This document shows, in pieces, positions 23,245-44,567 of a stretch of 64,000 bases of DNA. The stretch covers positions 18,451,573 through 18,515,572 of the forward strand of contig JACGWO010000011.1 in assembly GCA_034509735.1 (NCBI GenBank), written 5' to 3'. Source of the DNA: Sesamum alatum (taxonomy: Eukaryota; Streptophyta; Magnoliopsida; Lamiales; Pedaliaceae). The notes under the pieces were generated by a model. That model worked only from the letters and a program-made list of their open reading frames with translations. It was not told the DNA's origin and ran no database searches. Every line of letters starts with the position of its first letter. Within the stretch, counting starts at the first letter, position 1. The translations under genes were made by a program, and so were the position numbers.

Positions 23245-24289
23245 AAACTGGTCCAAATATTCGACAATATTTGAACCAATCCATGAAAATCATCCATTTA
23301 CTTCGCTGGACATCGATGCGCTTGAAATCCATCCAGCCCGTCCAAGCCCACGGTTAACCTATATAATTACCTATCAAGAAGGGTAGCGCAAGACTTCTTA
23401 TTCCGCAAGGCCCACGGTAGGCCTTCTTACGATTTTACTTTAATATTTCTTACTTTTGTCTGAACATTACCATTACACCCTCGAGCCTTGTCCAAAAAAA
23501 TGACCCCAGCATTTAAGACTTACAATGGGCCCATATATTATCTAAAAGTTTTATTAATATGGTAGATATTGGTTTACAAAGTAGTTCATAGATTCTTTTT
23601 TGTTAATGTTAGGGGTTGTTTAATTACATTTATTTATAGAATCTTATAAATTACTACTATTTTGCATAAAAAAATTAAAATTTATAAGATATTAAATATT
23701 ATTTATTTTAAAAATAATTATTGAAATATTAAAATTAGTAGAATAGTAAAACTTATAATAAACAACAATTCCATAATAATAAAATAAAATGAGTGCGTTA
23801 AAATTTTTAAAGACAAATTCAAAACTCGTTGATAAGATTATATGCACGCGATGCATCATTACAAGCGTTTTCATCAAATAACATGTAATAGTCAAATTAT
23901 TCAAGGATGTAATTGTAATATTAAACATTTGCTTGGTCAAATATTCATATTGGTAAAATTATGAGAAATTATTAGGTCTAAAATGATTTAATTGAACCAA
24001 GATAATTAGTTCGTTCTTGTTTGTATATGCATTCTAACAATGTCCCCTCTAATTTCCTAAATCAGTAGCCGTTGGAGACAAGACTTGCACCAGGAATCGT
24101 GGATAGTTGGCAAAATCGGACAAAATTATGTGTAAACATAAGGATAGCATTGAAAATTCATATATAAACCTGAAAAATTGTCCTACAATATGAAATGCAC
24201 CCCACATTGTGTATATAGGAATCAACCAATATAACTAACATTTACTTCACTTGATAAAATATGTTGAAATTATTCTATCGGTTATTTTT
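23245..24289. other. AT-rich spacer, nothing recognised
   Basis: No gene, RNA or clear repeat seen. 23250-23420 is slightly GC-richer and contains an inverted pair around CCAAATATT-CGAC-AATATTTG. The remainder is AT-rich with short purine/pyrimidine runs. Confidence 0.5.
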
Positions 24290-24543
24290 AGGGAAAAATG
24301 CAATTAACCCCCTTGTGATATGCAAAATGTGCAAAAAACCCCCTGTAAAAAAATAAACAGCAATTCACCCTTGTATTTAAAAAATAGAGCAAAAAATCCT
24401 CTAAAAATGGAGCAAAAAACCCCCTATGAGGGGGTTGTTTGCTGCATTTTGAATAACACAGAGGGATAAATTACTAATTATTTTTTCACAGGGAGGTAAT
24501 TGCTCTTTTTGGTTGACACAGGGGGGCAAATTGCATTTATCCC
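24290..24543. mobile_element. Miniature inverted-repeat element, about 254 bp, upstream of the beta-glucosidase
   Basis: Left end GGGAAAAATGCAATT and right end AATTGCATTTATCCC are inverted. GTTATTTTT occurs on both sides (24281-24289 and 24544-24552), a 9-bp target duplication as expected for Mutator-like elements, with one extra A at the left junction. The interior consists of CCCCCT/AGGGGG motifs in opposing halves. It sits about 350 bp upstream of the probable TATA box. Confidence 0.7.
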
Positions 24544-24616
24544 GTTATTTTTTTCCCAAACGATCCTAATATTATAAACTGTCGTGCCTTGTGGGATGGA
24601 CTAAATATAATTTTAC

Positions 24617-24974
24617 CCTTGTTCTTGAGATCTCTGCCACCGCCAGCGCGCTTTCTCAATTGCCACGCTTTTTAATATCAAATTATCGATTCAATAACCA
24701 AAGACGTACCATGCAATGTTTGTTTTGTTCCTCTTTCATCGAAAAATGATACACAATTAGAATAAATAATAAAATGGTGGAAAACGTGATCAAAACCTGT
24801 TTTGGTCCACTCGACATAAACCCGAGAATGCGTGCTATGAATTAGGCATCATAGATTGTTAAAAAAAGGACATCATCTAAACTAAATTGCCTTATATATT
24901 CACATACTACTTGATCTTTCTTCTACCTTCACTTCCTTTGCTTATATCGGCCGTCGGGTCGTCGACAATCGAAA
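24617..24974 (+). promoter_or_regulatory. Promoter and 5' UTR of the beta-glucosidase gene
   Basis: A TATA box TATATATT lies at 24893-24900, 75 bp before the ATG, implying transcription start near 24925 and a 5' UTR of about 50 nt. The 230 bp above it recur as dispersed blocks at 3470-4660, showing that this promoter was duplicated. No strong cis element beyond that is claimed. Confidence 0.6.
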
Positions 24975-34462
<9,488 letters not shown>

Positions 34463-36033
34463 GTTTTTGTATGATTGCATTTACTCTTTGAAGTTCAAAG
34501 TGAAACAAAATACCCCTCGAATAATCGTATACGATTTAAAAAAACTTCAGACATGAAAATATCTTTAATGAAACTCTCGTGTAAAAACAAAACTATACTT
34601 GATAGGAACCAAGTGCATAGAAGCTCCATAAACCTACAATTTTATGACGTGAGTTGTTTACCCAAAAATTCAACAAGATTTAAGCCTCATATTGGGGCAA
34701 AATGCTTTTTTGGTCCCGTAAGACTAAAGTATTATTTGTTTTGATACCACAGTTTAAGTAGGTGTCTGTTTTAGTCCCATAAAACACGTTTCTCGATCTT
34801 TTTGGTCCCAAAATATCATGTGCTTGCATATGGGACATGACATTTTGGGACCAAAAAAACTGAAAAACGTGAAATTTTGGGACCAAAAGAAATGAAAAAC
34901 GTGTTTTATGGAACCAAAATAAATAATGTCCTCATCTTACGGGACAAAATAAATATTTTGCCCCTCATATTGGTACTTAGTTTATATATATATATATATA
35001 TAGATAAAGATATTAGTTGTGAATATAACCCCGCAAAATATAATTAATATCTTAACTTATATAAAAATTATAATTTTAGTTAGACCTGCCTTAGTCTCAA
35101 ACAGGGCGCAAACCCTAGAACCTAGCTATGGGCTAGGAACCCGAGAAAGGATTAAGCCAAAACATCTATAAGTTGCAAAGATAATTTTTGTAGTATATCA
35201 TGGCTTAAATTATAAATAAAATGGAACATTTTGTCTTATAGCTACATCAGTTATAATATTTATGCTCATGAATGTACATATAGACTTTTCTTTAGAATTT
35301 TGTATAAGGCTTTTCTTAAGTTATTTAAACTTGATACACACACATACATGCATATCCAAGTATATTTCTGTATATGAATAAAAGTAATATGAACATTGTA
35401 ATTTGATGTATCGATATAAATGTAGGAAACCAACTAAACTAGTTAGCTGATAAAAGTAGAATTTTGTATTAGGTACAAAATGATGATAATGCGTGTTATG
35501 ATTATCATAACAATGTCTATTTGTCATCATTTATCATAACACGAAAAATTTGCTTTACATAAGGGGAAAATACTAATTTTTTCTTTAAGTTATTTTGTAT
35601 AATTTAAACAACAATAAATTTAAATCATTTGGTAGGATGAAAATTCAATGGACATAGAAGATAAAGATTTGTAGTTTTACCAACCAGTCATTTTCTCTTT
35701 CTTGTGTGCTAAAAAATAACGTTACAATCAAATTAATATTAAATTTCTCCTAGGTAAATTTATAAATTAATCGAAGTAAATATAATAAAATGAGAAAATT
35801 TATTTTTATAGATAACATGGTATATCTCTTCTTGCAAAAGAAAGAATAAAAATGAAATATTTTTTAGTAGGAGTAATTAAGGAGATAACGTATAACTGGG
35901 AAGATAAATAGATAGATTAACTAGAAAGAATTAATCTCATTTAAATTGAAAAATAGTATATTAATATGTAGTGTAAAATGAAATATACTTACTTAAGTAG
36001 AAAATTAAATTATAGAGTATATATGTACACCAA
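34463..36033 (+). other. 3' flank of the beta-glucosidase, or its possible intron 13
   Basis: AT-rich sequence with a complete miniature element (34695-34963) and TA simple repeats near 34983. No coding frame. If the candidate exon at 36626 is used, 34449-36625 is an intron with donor AAG/gtaaaa. Confidence 0.5.
34695..34963. mobile_element. Mutator-like miniature element, 269 bp
   Basis: Ends GGGCAAAATGCTTTTTTGGT and TTATTTTGTCCC...ATTTTGCCC are inverted; CTCATATTG flanks it exactly (34686-34694 and 34964-34972), a 9-bp target duplication. The two halves form a long hairpin around CATGTGCTTGCATATGGGACATG. It lies 233 bp past the beta-glucosidase stop in exon 13. Confidence 0.9.
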
Positions 36034-36402
36034 GAGCTCGTTTGGTTCGTGTGATAGGATTAGACATGATGGGATTGAGTGGGATGTGAAATTGAATGAT
36101 AGTTAATTTCATCTTACATTATATGTTGTTTGGTTTGAGATATTTTATGTAGGATATCCCATGTGATAATATAGTATGGTGCTTGCTTGAAGGGTAAATG
36201 AGAAATAAATTTTTTAATACTGGTTTATCATAATTTGTGGGATTGTGTATCCCACCTTATATGTGGTATCCATTATCCTATAAATTCTGATAAATAAGAT
36301 TGGGCCCGGTATTAATATCGAGATCTAATAATACTAATCAAACGTGTGATTATGCATGATAAGTAATTTTATCATGCCTAATAACACGAACCAAATGGGC
36401 CC
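36034..36402. mobile_element. Inverted-repeat miniature element, class unclear, about 369 bp
   Basis: Start GAGCTCGTTTGGTTCGTGTG and end CACGAACCAAATGGGCCC are inverted, with further inner similarity (TAGGATTAGACATGAT against TTTTATCATGCCTAAT). The GTTTGGTTCG core is common in plant hAT and Harbinger miniature elements. No target duplication could be assigned. Confidence 0.65.
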
Positions 36403-36625
36403 AAAAGTATTTAAACAATGCAGTGCAACCAAATTTTATCTTAATATAAATTTGAATTATTACACACATTTATTTATCATTTTTACCACATAATGCATCT
36501 ATTTCTGTTGTTAGACATGTATAATACACGAGTCAAAAAAGGTCATATGATCTTCTATCATAACATTCTATTTTTGTTACTACTTTGAACATGCTTTAAA
36601 GTATTATTATGGGTATTTTATGTAG

Positions 36626-36690
36626 AAGTTGCAGAGTTGATGATCCCCAAGTCAGACAGTCATGTTCTTAGTCAGCTCAAAGAAGATTGA
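36626..36690 (+). other. Candidate alternative last exon of the beta-glucosidase
   Basis: A donor-like AAG/gtaaaa lies inside exon 13 at 34448/34449. An acceptor (ttttatgtag) precedes AAGTTGCAGAG at 36626. Joining them keeps phase and replaces the last four residues GKIA by a 21-residue acidic tail (E-V-A-E-L-M-I-P-K-S-D-S..., ending L-K-E-D) with a stop at 36688-36690, giving 533 aa. The 65 nt and the next 80 nt are far less AT-rich than their surroundings, as expected for exon and 3' UTR. It would be a 14th exon beyond the usual GH1 pattern; no transcript evidence is available. Confidence 0.45.
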
Positions 36691-37140
36691 AGCTTTGTTC
36701 CATTGTTGCCCATTTTAGATCATTGACAAAGCGCCCTTTGGACTGCACGCGTTTCCCTCTTATTTCTTGTTATGTTTATTTAGGTCTTTTTACTTCATTG
36801 GTATGGCATTAGGTTTTTATTGATTAAAATGTGATTAAAGTAGTGATAAGAAAAAATATAATTATTTAGAAATGTGTCTACTTGTATTAAAATATATAGG
36901 ATTAGACCTTGATTGTTATTGACTTTTGTATTTTTGTAATAGTGATTTTCACATGAAATTATCCATTTACCCTTAAAAAAAGGTGTGACATGATATGAAT
37001 GGTCAAATCATGACCATGTTATGTGGAGTAACAAATTGGGATTGCAAGGGCACATTGGGTAAAAAATTAGAAAAGGTGCGGATAAAAGTGGAAACCAAAA
37101 AGTAGTCATGAGATAGTGGGCCATGGTGATTACCTAATTC
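36691..37140. other. Possible 3' UTR, then AT-rich spacer
   Basis: 36691-36770 has moderate GC and no repeats and could be 3' UTR of the candidate last exon. The rest shows no gene; GTCTTTTTACTTCATTGG near 36784 resembles the termini of the Tourist-like element that follows. Confidence 0.4.
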
Positions 37141-37143
37141 TTA

Positions 37144-37676
37144 GGGCATCTTTACTTCCTAGGAAAAGTCAAGATTAAATGGCTAATTCTAGCTTATATT
37201 GTGTTTACTTTTTTTTAGCACGGCCTGACCTTAATCAAAAGAACCCGTGACTTTTGATGATTGTTGGATGATTGAAACCAGCCACCACCCCCTCAAATTA
37301 ACTTATCCCTATCGGCCACATGTCCTGACAAAATTTACAACTTCAAGTTTGTCCTCAACTTTAATTATTTACTTCCGATTTTGCCCTTATAAAACTCATT
37401 AATTACAATGCCCACCCACATATTGATTTGACAACACATGAGTGTTGGTCCAACACTCAACATGTATTTTCAAACTTTTTTGTCAAGGGTAAAAGCATAA
37501 TTTCACTTAAAAATACATTATTTAGGTACACAAAACTCAAAGTTAATCATGCATAAATCCTACTTGTGCAAAAGTAAGTAAACAAAATACTAAAGAATCC
37601 TACTTGCTCTTATCACACTTTTAATCACATTTTTGTCAATCCTTGCGTAATTCATACCCAACAAGTAAAGATGCCC
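37144..37676. mobile_element. Tourist-like (PIF/Harbinger) miniature element, 533 bp
   Basis: GGGCATCTTTACTT at the left is exactly inverted at the right (AAGTAAAGATGCCC), and TTA flanks both sides (37141-37143 and 37677-37679), the target duplication of PIF/Harbinger elements. No transposase. Confidence 0.85.
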
Positions 37677-37679
37677 TTA

Positions 37680-38037
37680 GGGAAAAATCTTGATATGAAT
37701 CATCCGATTATCACACCTAATGTTGGGCTTGGATGATTAATTTCGGGTTTGGGCATTTTGAAGTAAACATATTACTAGCAAGGATTAGCCATAATATCAT
37801 GACTAATACTTACAAATAAAGAAGACCTTAGTCGTGTCATTAATCCACGTGGATGCTGGCTGTACAGGTGCGTTTGTTAGGCCGTTTTCAATTTACGTTT
37901 TCCTTCTTTTTCCGCTGCTTCAACGTGTATAAAGAATGAGGTCTCCACCTAGGAACTTAAGTTTGATTGTTATCATCTTCACCAGAAAATGTTTCTCTGC
38001 TATTCCTTTTTCAGTGCTTGCTCTTTGCAAAAGTATA
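37680..38037. other. Spacer with part of another Tourist-like copy
   Basis: CTTACAAATAAAGAAGACC near 37810 and GGGCATTTTGAAGTAAAC near 37753 resemble inverted and direct versions of the Tourist-like end at 37144, suggesting an older copy beside it. No gene seen. Confidence 0.4.
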
Positions 38038-39428
38038 TAAGATTATGTTTGGTTGGGGGAAAAAGTAAAAGTGCAGGAGAAATAGAAGTAAAAGGGAATG
38101 TATAAGAAAATGTTTAGTGTTTGATTTAGGGAAGAGATGGGGGGAAGTAAAACTAGATATATATGAAATTCCTCCGGAGTCCAATTTCGTTTCCGTCTGA
38201 AATTGGGCGAAAAAGAGTAAGTATAAGGCCAAAGAAAAAAAGATAGATATTTTATTTTTATTTACTCTATTGCCCATATATATATATATATATTTCTCCA
38301 ATTCTTTTTTTCATTTCTGCGGATAATACAGTACATAATCCCCAAAGAAAAGATAACCAAATCATTGGTAAAATTACTACGTCGAAGTGAACAATCCGGT
38401 AAACATGTTTTGTATTTGCAATTTTTCAGAATTTTTGATTGTTAATTTGCTATTAATCTTGATTGAATAATCCTTTTCCGTAATCGTGTTTCCTCTTCCT
38501 GCCGCCAACACTAGTAAAATTTTATTTTATTTAAATTGAATAATTTAGAATAAATGAACAATATTCGTTTTGATAAATATATATTTTTATTAATTAAAAA
38601 TAGGGTTAATTACACTTACACCCCCTCTGAGAATGTATATTACACTTCCCACCAAAAACATTTTGAAATTACACTTACACCCCCTCCGAAAATTCTCTGT
38701 TTACACCTGACCCCCATCCGTTAGAGTTTGGATGAAAAATGTTCACGTCAAGAAAAATAATTACACAAATTTTCAATTTTTCCCATTATTTAACATTCTC
38801 ATGTATATTTTTGTACTTATAAGAGGATAAGTGTAACGTATATGTATGGAGTGAGGCCAATATTATTATATTTTTTCCTTATAAGTACAAAATTATTGCA
38901 CGAGAATGTTAAATGAGAGGTAAAATTGAAAATTTATGTAATTATTTTTGTTGAAATGAACATTTTCCGCCCAAAATTTAACGAATGGAGGTCAGGTGTA
39001 AACAAAGAATTTTTAGAGGGGGTGTCAATGTAATTTCAAAACTTCTTTGGGAGAAAGTGTAATTATGCATTTTCAGAGGGGGTCTAAATGTAATTAACCC
39101 TAAAAAATATTATTGTTCTTGTTTGCTATATATTTTTATTAATAAGGTTTTTAGATCTTTGATATTAGTATAATATTAACTTGTTTATTTCTAATACAAA
39201 ATGAAGAGAAAGCGTTAAACTGTAAAATTACAAAAATTACTCTTTTGTTCTCAATTTATTTTTCTCGTACAAAATAAGGAAAGATATTTGAAATTTACTC
39301 CCCTTCCAATCATACCAAACAACTTCAAGAAAAACTATTATGCTTTCCATCCCCTTCCCCTTCCTCTCCCCCTCCCACTCCCCCTTTCACTTCCCCTTTC
39401 CTCTCATTTGAACCAAACGAAGCTTAAG
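38038..39428. mobile_element. Terminal-inverted-repeat element interrupted by a second element
   Basis: The left end (TATGTTTGGTTGGGGGAAAAAG, then GAAATAGAAGTAAAAGGGAATG) is mirrored at the right end by a pyrimidine-rich arm (CCCCTTTCACTTCCCC, ATTTGAACCAAACGAAG). Arms extend over 70 bp. The centre holds the miniature element 38603-39100. Borders approximate; superfamily not assigned. Confidence 0.55.
38603..39100. mobile_element. Miniature element with GGGTTAATTACA termini, 498 bp
   Basis: GGGTTAATTACACTTACACC at the left is inverted at the right (GGTCTAAATGTAATTAACCC); inner segments TTCACGTCAA and ATTTAACATTCTC are mirrored too. Flanks TTAAAAATA and TAAAAAATA are a near-perfect 9-bp duplication. 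It lies inside the larger element 38038-39428. Confidence 0.75.
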
Positions 39429-40049
39429 GATTGATAGATTTGGATTTGAAAGAAGGATTCAGAGAAAGAATTTCAAATAACTTTATTTGAAAAGAATTTG
39501 AAATCCATCAATATTCTTCAAAACATAAATCAAAATTAAAATGATAAGATTTGAAATCCTTTAAATTTAAAATTATCCAAACAAATTCAAAGAATTTATT
39601 ATGAAGAATTTGAAATACATAATTTCAAATCCTTCCATCTCAATGCAACCTAAGAGTATTGTAATCGATTGAGTATCTAATATGCATACAACATACTAGA
39701 ATTAGAAATATTCATGCATCATATATGCTTGCGCATGTTTCATTCTTTTTGCATATTGATTGATGTTGTCGTGACTCTCTGAAGTTTGAACGGTAGCTAT
39801 CACGAGAACTTGCCACGGTAGTATAGTTGCACAACGTAAATAGAGTGTACATAAGAAAAATTGCGTTTTATGAAATGTTTTAGAATTGGTAATTCAATCA
39901 CGAAGGCTCAGTTATTTATTCTATAAATATAACTTAATTTTTTCTAAATCTATACACATCAAATGTGGTGGGAGTATGAATTAGGAATATAATGTTTGGC
40001 ATGAATAATGTGTTGTTATAACCATAAAAAGTAATAAATTTCAACAATA
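39429..40049. other. AT-rich spacer up to the Gypsy insertion
   Basis: 39430-39655 repeats AATTTGAAAT and ATTTCAAAT phrases in both orientations (possible old foldback element). The remainder to the GAATG target site shows nothing recognisable. Confidence 0.45.
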
Positions 40050-40054
40050 GAATG

Positions 40055-40497
40055 TGATGGAAATTGAATAATAAAAGACCAAAAATACCCCTGAAAAAAA
40101 GATCAGAATCACCTAAAAGCCCTAGGATGCGCGATAATAAAAGACCAAAATACCCCTGAAAAAGGATCGGAATCACCTAAAAGCCCTAGGATCCACGCAC
40201 ACCCCAAAATCTAGACCAGGCAGGGTACACACACTTGGTGCTATAAATACACGTACCCCACAATATATATGGTGAGTGATTTCTAGTGATATTTGACCAT
40301 ACTATTCTACCTAATCGCCAAATTACCATCTCTATCAGTGTCTGACTTAAGCATCGGAGGGTCTACACCGGGGACGCTCCCGGCTAGCCTAACGTGCTTG
40401 TTTCTTCTCAGGTTATTAGTCTGAGGAGCCTACCAGATTCCACACAGAGGTACTCAACAAGGTGAATACGTGTGATTGAGGGAAGCGACCAGGATCA
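40055..40497 (+). repeat. 5' LTR of the Gypsy element (443 bp)
   Basis: Matches the right LTR except for an internal tandem duplication of about 70 bp (the ATAATAAAAGACCAAA...CCTAGGAT unit occurs twice, about 40068-40135 and 40136-40195) and a deletion of roughly 110-130 bp covering the G-box region of the right LTR. TATA box CTATAAATAC at 40241-40250. Confidence 0.88.
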
Positions 40498-40498
40498 A

Positions 40499-40514
40499 TT
40501 GGTGCCGTCTGTGG
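40499..40514 (+). promoter_or_regulatory. Primer-binding site of the Gypsy element
   Basis: TTGGTGCCGTCTGTGG follows the LTR by one base. It differs by one base from the TTGGCGCCGTCTGTGG commonly seen after LTRs of Tat-like plant Gypsy elements. Confidence 0.75.
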
Positions 40515-40546
40515 AAAATTTCTGAGAAGATCACTTTTAGTTCAAG

Positions 40547-41850
40547 ATGGAAGGACCGTCTAGGAGAGAGCAAATATCAGGGGACCATGACGGTACCCCG
40601 CAAAGGCAAAACGATCAGATCATCCAAATCACCAGTGATGAGTTGCAGAGAATGATAGAGGAAGCCAGTCGAAAAGTAAGTACGAATGCTCTAGTGGAAT
40701 ACGAGAGAAGAACTGCCTCTCCCATAGCTCGAGAGACAGCAAAAAGACAGTTATTTAAGGAAAAAGAGGTTGAGGAAGAGCTGAGGGAGGGGGATAGCAG
40801 AGAAGTGCCTGAGAAAGGCGTGGCAATAGAAGTGTCGAACGCAACATCTAGCTAAAAGGGAAAGTGCAAGAGAAGAGAACCAGGGATATCAAAGGCTGAG
40901 GTCGAGGACGTTGGTCGCCAAATAGAAAGGCTTGGGGCCTAGATCAGCGAACTCAAATGAAAATATGAGATAGTAGCTCAAAACAGGAACTCGCCTTTGT
41001 CCAAAAAGATTCTTACTAAGACCGTGGACCCCCACTTCAGGATGCCAGATTTGCCTAAGTATGATGGTAGCAAGGATCCACAGGAGAACATCGTTGCATT
41101 CAACTTTGTAATGAATTTATACAGTCAATCTGATTCCATTAACGGTAAACTCTTTGTGACCACTCTAATAGGGAAAGCACAAGAATAGTTCACCAGTTTG
41201 CCTAGTGGAACCATCGAAACATATGGGCAGTTGATACAAAAATTCGCATTTCACTTTGCGAGTAAAAAAAAGCAAAAAAAAAAATTAGCCACATACTTGT
41301 TCACAATAAGACAAAGAGAGGATGAACCATTGAAAAGCTTTGTGGGAAGATTTAACAATGAGACCCTGGAGGTCCAGGACCTCAGAATTGACATGATGAT
41401 CAACATCCTTATTCACGGATTAAGCAATGGTCCGTTTGTGTCAGCACTAGCAAGGGATCGTCCTGCGAACATGGAGCAGTTGATGAAGATGGCTCAAAAA
41501 TACATCGATGAAGATGAAATGAACGCTATGAAGTATGGAGAATGGACGGGAGGTCGAGGTCGTGACCGGGGTAGAGATTGAGGGCGAGACCATAGGGTGC
41601 GGTCTGAGAAAGATCATGAGGCACCATATCAACCTAGATTCCACAAGTATACTCCATTGAACGCCTTAAGAACACAAATGATGATGGTGGTTGAGAAGGC
41701 TAATGTACTCCAGTGCCAAAGAAACCGCGAGCTACCCCATTAAAGAGGTACCTGGGTAACAAATGTTGCAAGTTTCACTGAGAAAAAGGGCATGATACTG
41801 AGGATTGTTTCCAGTTGAAAGACTAGATAGAGAGATTGGTAAGACAAGGA
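40547..41850 (+). pseudogene. Gypsy gag, broken
   Basis: Starts MEGPSRREQIS at 40547. The retrotransposon gag domain is in 40997-41581 (MPDLPKYDGSKDP, FVGRFNNETLEVQDL), interrupted by TAG near 41187 in the AQEW-FTSLP motif and TGA at 41579-41581. A knuckle of the type CKFH-x-GHDTEDC follows near 41763-41812 with a TGA within it. The first segment ends at a TAG after NATSS (near 40853). Confidence 0.85.
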
Positions 41851-42020
41851 TACTTCAAAGAGTATGTGGGGGAATCTCGAGGTGTTGAGAGAGAGAGAGA
41901 AAACCCAGAGAATAAAGGAGAGAGAGGTCGAGAAGTAGGCCCCGTTGTAGGGAGAGGTTTCGAACAAGAGAAAACAGAAGGGAAGGCAGGCAGGACGAGG
42001 TCGCACGTGACAATGTTCCT

Positions 42021-42689
42021 GTGAAAGGGGTTATCCATACGATCACGAGTAGACCCACTGGAGGAGATTCAACGAGATCGCATAAGAGATATGCGCAAGG
42101 TGGAAGTTCAGAGAGGAAGGAGTTTATACTAAGTGTGGAACAGAATGAGGAAATCACATTCAGTAAGAGAGATCTAGTAGCAGAAGTGGGGTCGCAGAAC
42201 GATCCCATGGTGATCAGAATGGACATCGCAAATTTTCTTGTGCATAAGGTGCTGGTGGACAATGGTAGTTCTGTGGATATCTTGTTCATGGAGGTGTTGA
42301 CAAAGATGGGTTTTGATAACACTCGACTACAACCTGCACAAACTCCCCTGGTGGGATTTGGTGGAAGTGAGATGACACCCTTGGGAACCATTGATCTCCC
42401 AACCTCTTTGGGTTACGAACCAAGAAGAAAAACTTTGATGATAAAATATTTAGTTGTTGATACTCCATTTGCTTATAACGTAATTTTGGAGAGATCTAGT
42501 TTGAACTTGTTTCATGCTATAGTATCCACTTATCACTTAAAGATGAAGTTTCCAACACCAGGTAGAGTAGGCGAAGTATGTTGCGACCAGAGAGAGACAA
42601 GGAGGTGTTACAATCTATCCTTGAAAAGAAGTGAGGGTGAAGATCCGAAGGTAAAGAGCAAAATTGGAGCAAACCATTGGAGGAAGTAA
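42021..42689 (+). pseudogene. Gypsy protease region
   Basis: The open stretch carries the aspartic protease motif VLVDNGSSVDIL (42249-42285), the variant with Asn after Asp seen in Tat-type elements, followed by GFGGSEMTPLGTI and VVDTPFAYNVILERSSL. The frame is open over 222 codons, but it is cut off from gag by stops and shifts to the RT frame near 42680-42790. Confidence 0.85.
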
Positions 42690-42792
42690 TTGACGCGCTG
42701 AAAAGGTCGAGACCTGAGCGAATAGTGCCCGTGGAGGAACATAAAGCGATCGAGTTGACACAAGGAGAGCCAAATAGGACCACCAGGATCGG

Positions 42793-44201
42793 GTGGCGCA
42801 TGACCTTGACCTTGGAAACTCTGATCATCGAATTCTTAAGAAAAACAGTTACATGTTCGCATGGAGCCCATCAGACTTTAAAGGAATAGATCCAGAGGTC
42901 ATTGTTCTCAGGCTCAATGTTGATCCACAGTTCAGACCAGTAAAGCAGAAGAAAAGGTCATTTGGGGTCGAAAGAAACAAAATCATCGAGGAGGAGGTGA
43001 ACAAGCTTCTCGAAGCAGGGTATGTAGCCGAAGTCCAATACACAGAGTGGTTATCGAATGTGCTGATCGTACCAAAAGCATCAGAAAAACGGAGGATGTG
43101 CACTGATTTCACATATTTAAACAAAGTATGCCCAAAGGACCCCTACCCGATACCTCGAATAGACCTCTTAGTGGACTCTACTGTGGGATGTGCATTGTTT
43201 AGTATGATGGATGCGTACCAGGGCTACCATCAAATTTTTATGGCCGAAGAGGATAGAGATAAGACTTCTTTTGTTATCGAAAATGACATTTATTGTTATA
43301 ATGTGATGCCTTTTGGATTAAAAAATGCAGGTGCCACTTACCAGAGGCTGGTGGACAAGATGTTCAGGGACCTCATTGGCCACTCCATGGAGGTTTATGT
43401 TGATGACATGCTGGTAAAAGGCAAGAGGGAGGAGGATCACCTCGATCACCTAAGAAAGGCGTTCAAGGTGATGCGAACATATGGCATGAAGCTGAATCCA
43501 TCCAAGTGTAAATTTAGCGTCTGAGGTGGCAAATTCTTGGGATACATGGTGAGCAAAAAGGGCATTAAGGCAAACCCAGAAAAAAATCAAAGCGATCTTG
43601 AGCTTGAATTCACCGAAGACGGTCAAAGACGTGCAAAAATTAGCCGGGAAGGTTGCCTCTCTTAATCGCTTATCTCGCAATCGGCAGACTACAATTTATC
43701 ATTTTTTAAGACACTGAGAAAGGTGAAGGACTTCAGGTGGAAAGATGAATGAGAACAAGCATTGACAGACTTGAAGCATTACCTAACAAACCCACCCTTG
43801 TTGGCGAATCCAAAGGTTGGAGAGGTGCTTTACTTGTACTTAGCAGTTTCTGATGATGCAGTGAGCTCGGTGTTGGTGAAAGAAGGAGCAGGGTCACAGA
43901 ACCCGGTGTACTACGTGAGCAGGATGCTGCAGGGAGCCGAAAAAGATATAGCCAAATTGAAAAGCTAGCATTAGCATTGGTCACCACAGTGAGAAAATTG
44001 AGACCATATTTTCAATCTCATAAGATTATTGTGTTGACAAATTATCTCCTAAAACAAATCATGTCCAAACCAGATGCATTAGGTCGCCTGATCAAGTGGG
44101 CGGTCGAGCTAGGGGAGTTTGACATCGAATACCAAGCGAGAACTTCCATTAAAGCTCAAGTTTTTGCTGATTTTATTGTCGAGCTCGCAGGTGAACAATA
44201 A
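42793..44201 (+). pseudogene. Gypsy reverse transcriptase and RNase H
   Basis: RT motifs are in order: NKLLEAGYVAEVQYTEWLSN, KRRMCTDFTYLNKVCPKD, DAYQGYHQI, MPFGLKNAGATYQRLVDKMF and the catalytic YVDD at 43396-43407. A TGA at 43522-43524 precedes GGKFLGYMVSKKGIKANPEK; a run of seven A near 43580 shifts the frame. RNase H follows in 43762-44201 (SDDAVSSVLV, NPVYYVSRMLQGAE, TNYLLKQIMSKPDALGRL) with another shift near 43970. Confidence 0.88.
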
Positions 44202-44567
44202 GTGAAGGAGCAGGAGGGTTGGCTATTACACGTTGATGGATCATCTAACTCGAGTAACGGGGGAGCTGGAATTTTGTTGCAAGGACCTGGTGGGATCGAG
44301 GTCGAAGTCGCAGGAAAACTAGCATTTCCCTCCACCAACAATGAGGCAGAATACGAAGCGTTAATCTTGGGACTGAAAATGGCAAGTGAATCTAGGGTAC
44401 GAAAATTAGATGTATACACGGACACACAACTGGTGGCAATGCAGATTGAGGGATCATATGAAACGCGAGAATGGTCCATGACACAATATTTGAAGAAAGT
44501 GAAAGAGATGATGACCAAGTTTGACAGGTGCTCGATCCAACAAATTCCTAGGGAGGAGAATGAATGA
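44202..44567 (+). pseudogene. Second, archaeal-type RNase H of the Gypsy element
   Basis: Motifs LHVDGSSNSSNGGAGILL, STNNEAEYEALILGLKMA and VYTDTQLVAMQIEGSYE are those of the additional RNase H typical for Tat-lineage Gypsy elements, with the Asp, Glu, Asp acid residues present. It ends at TGA in 44565-44567 (PREENE followed by stop). Confidence 0.85.
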
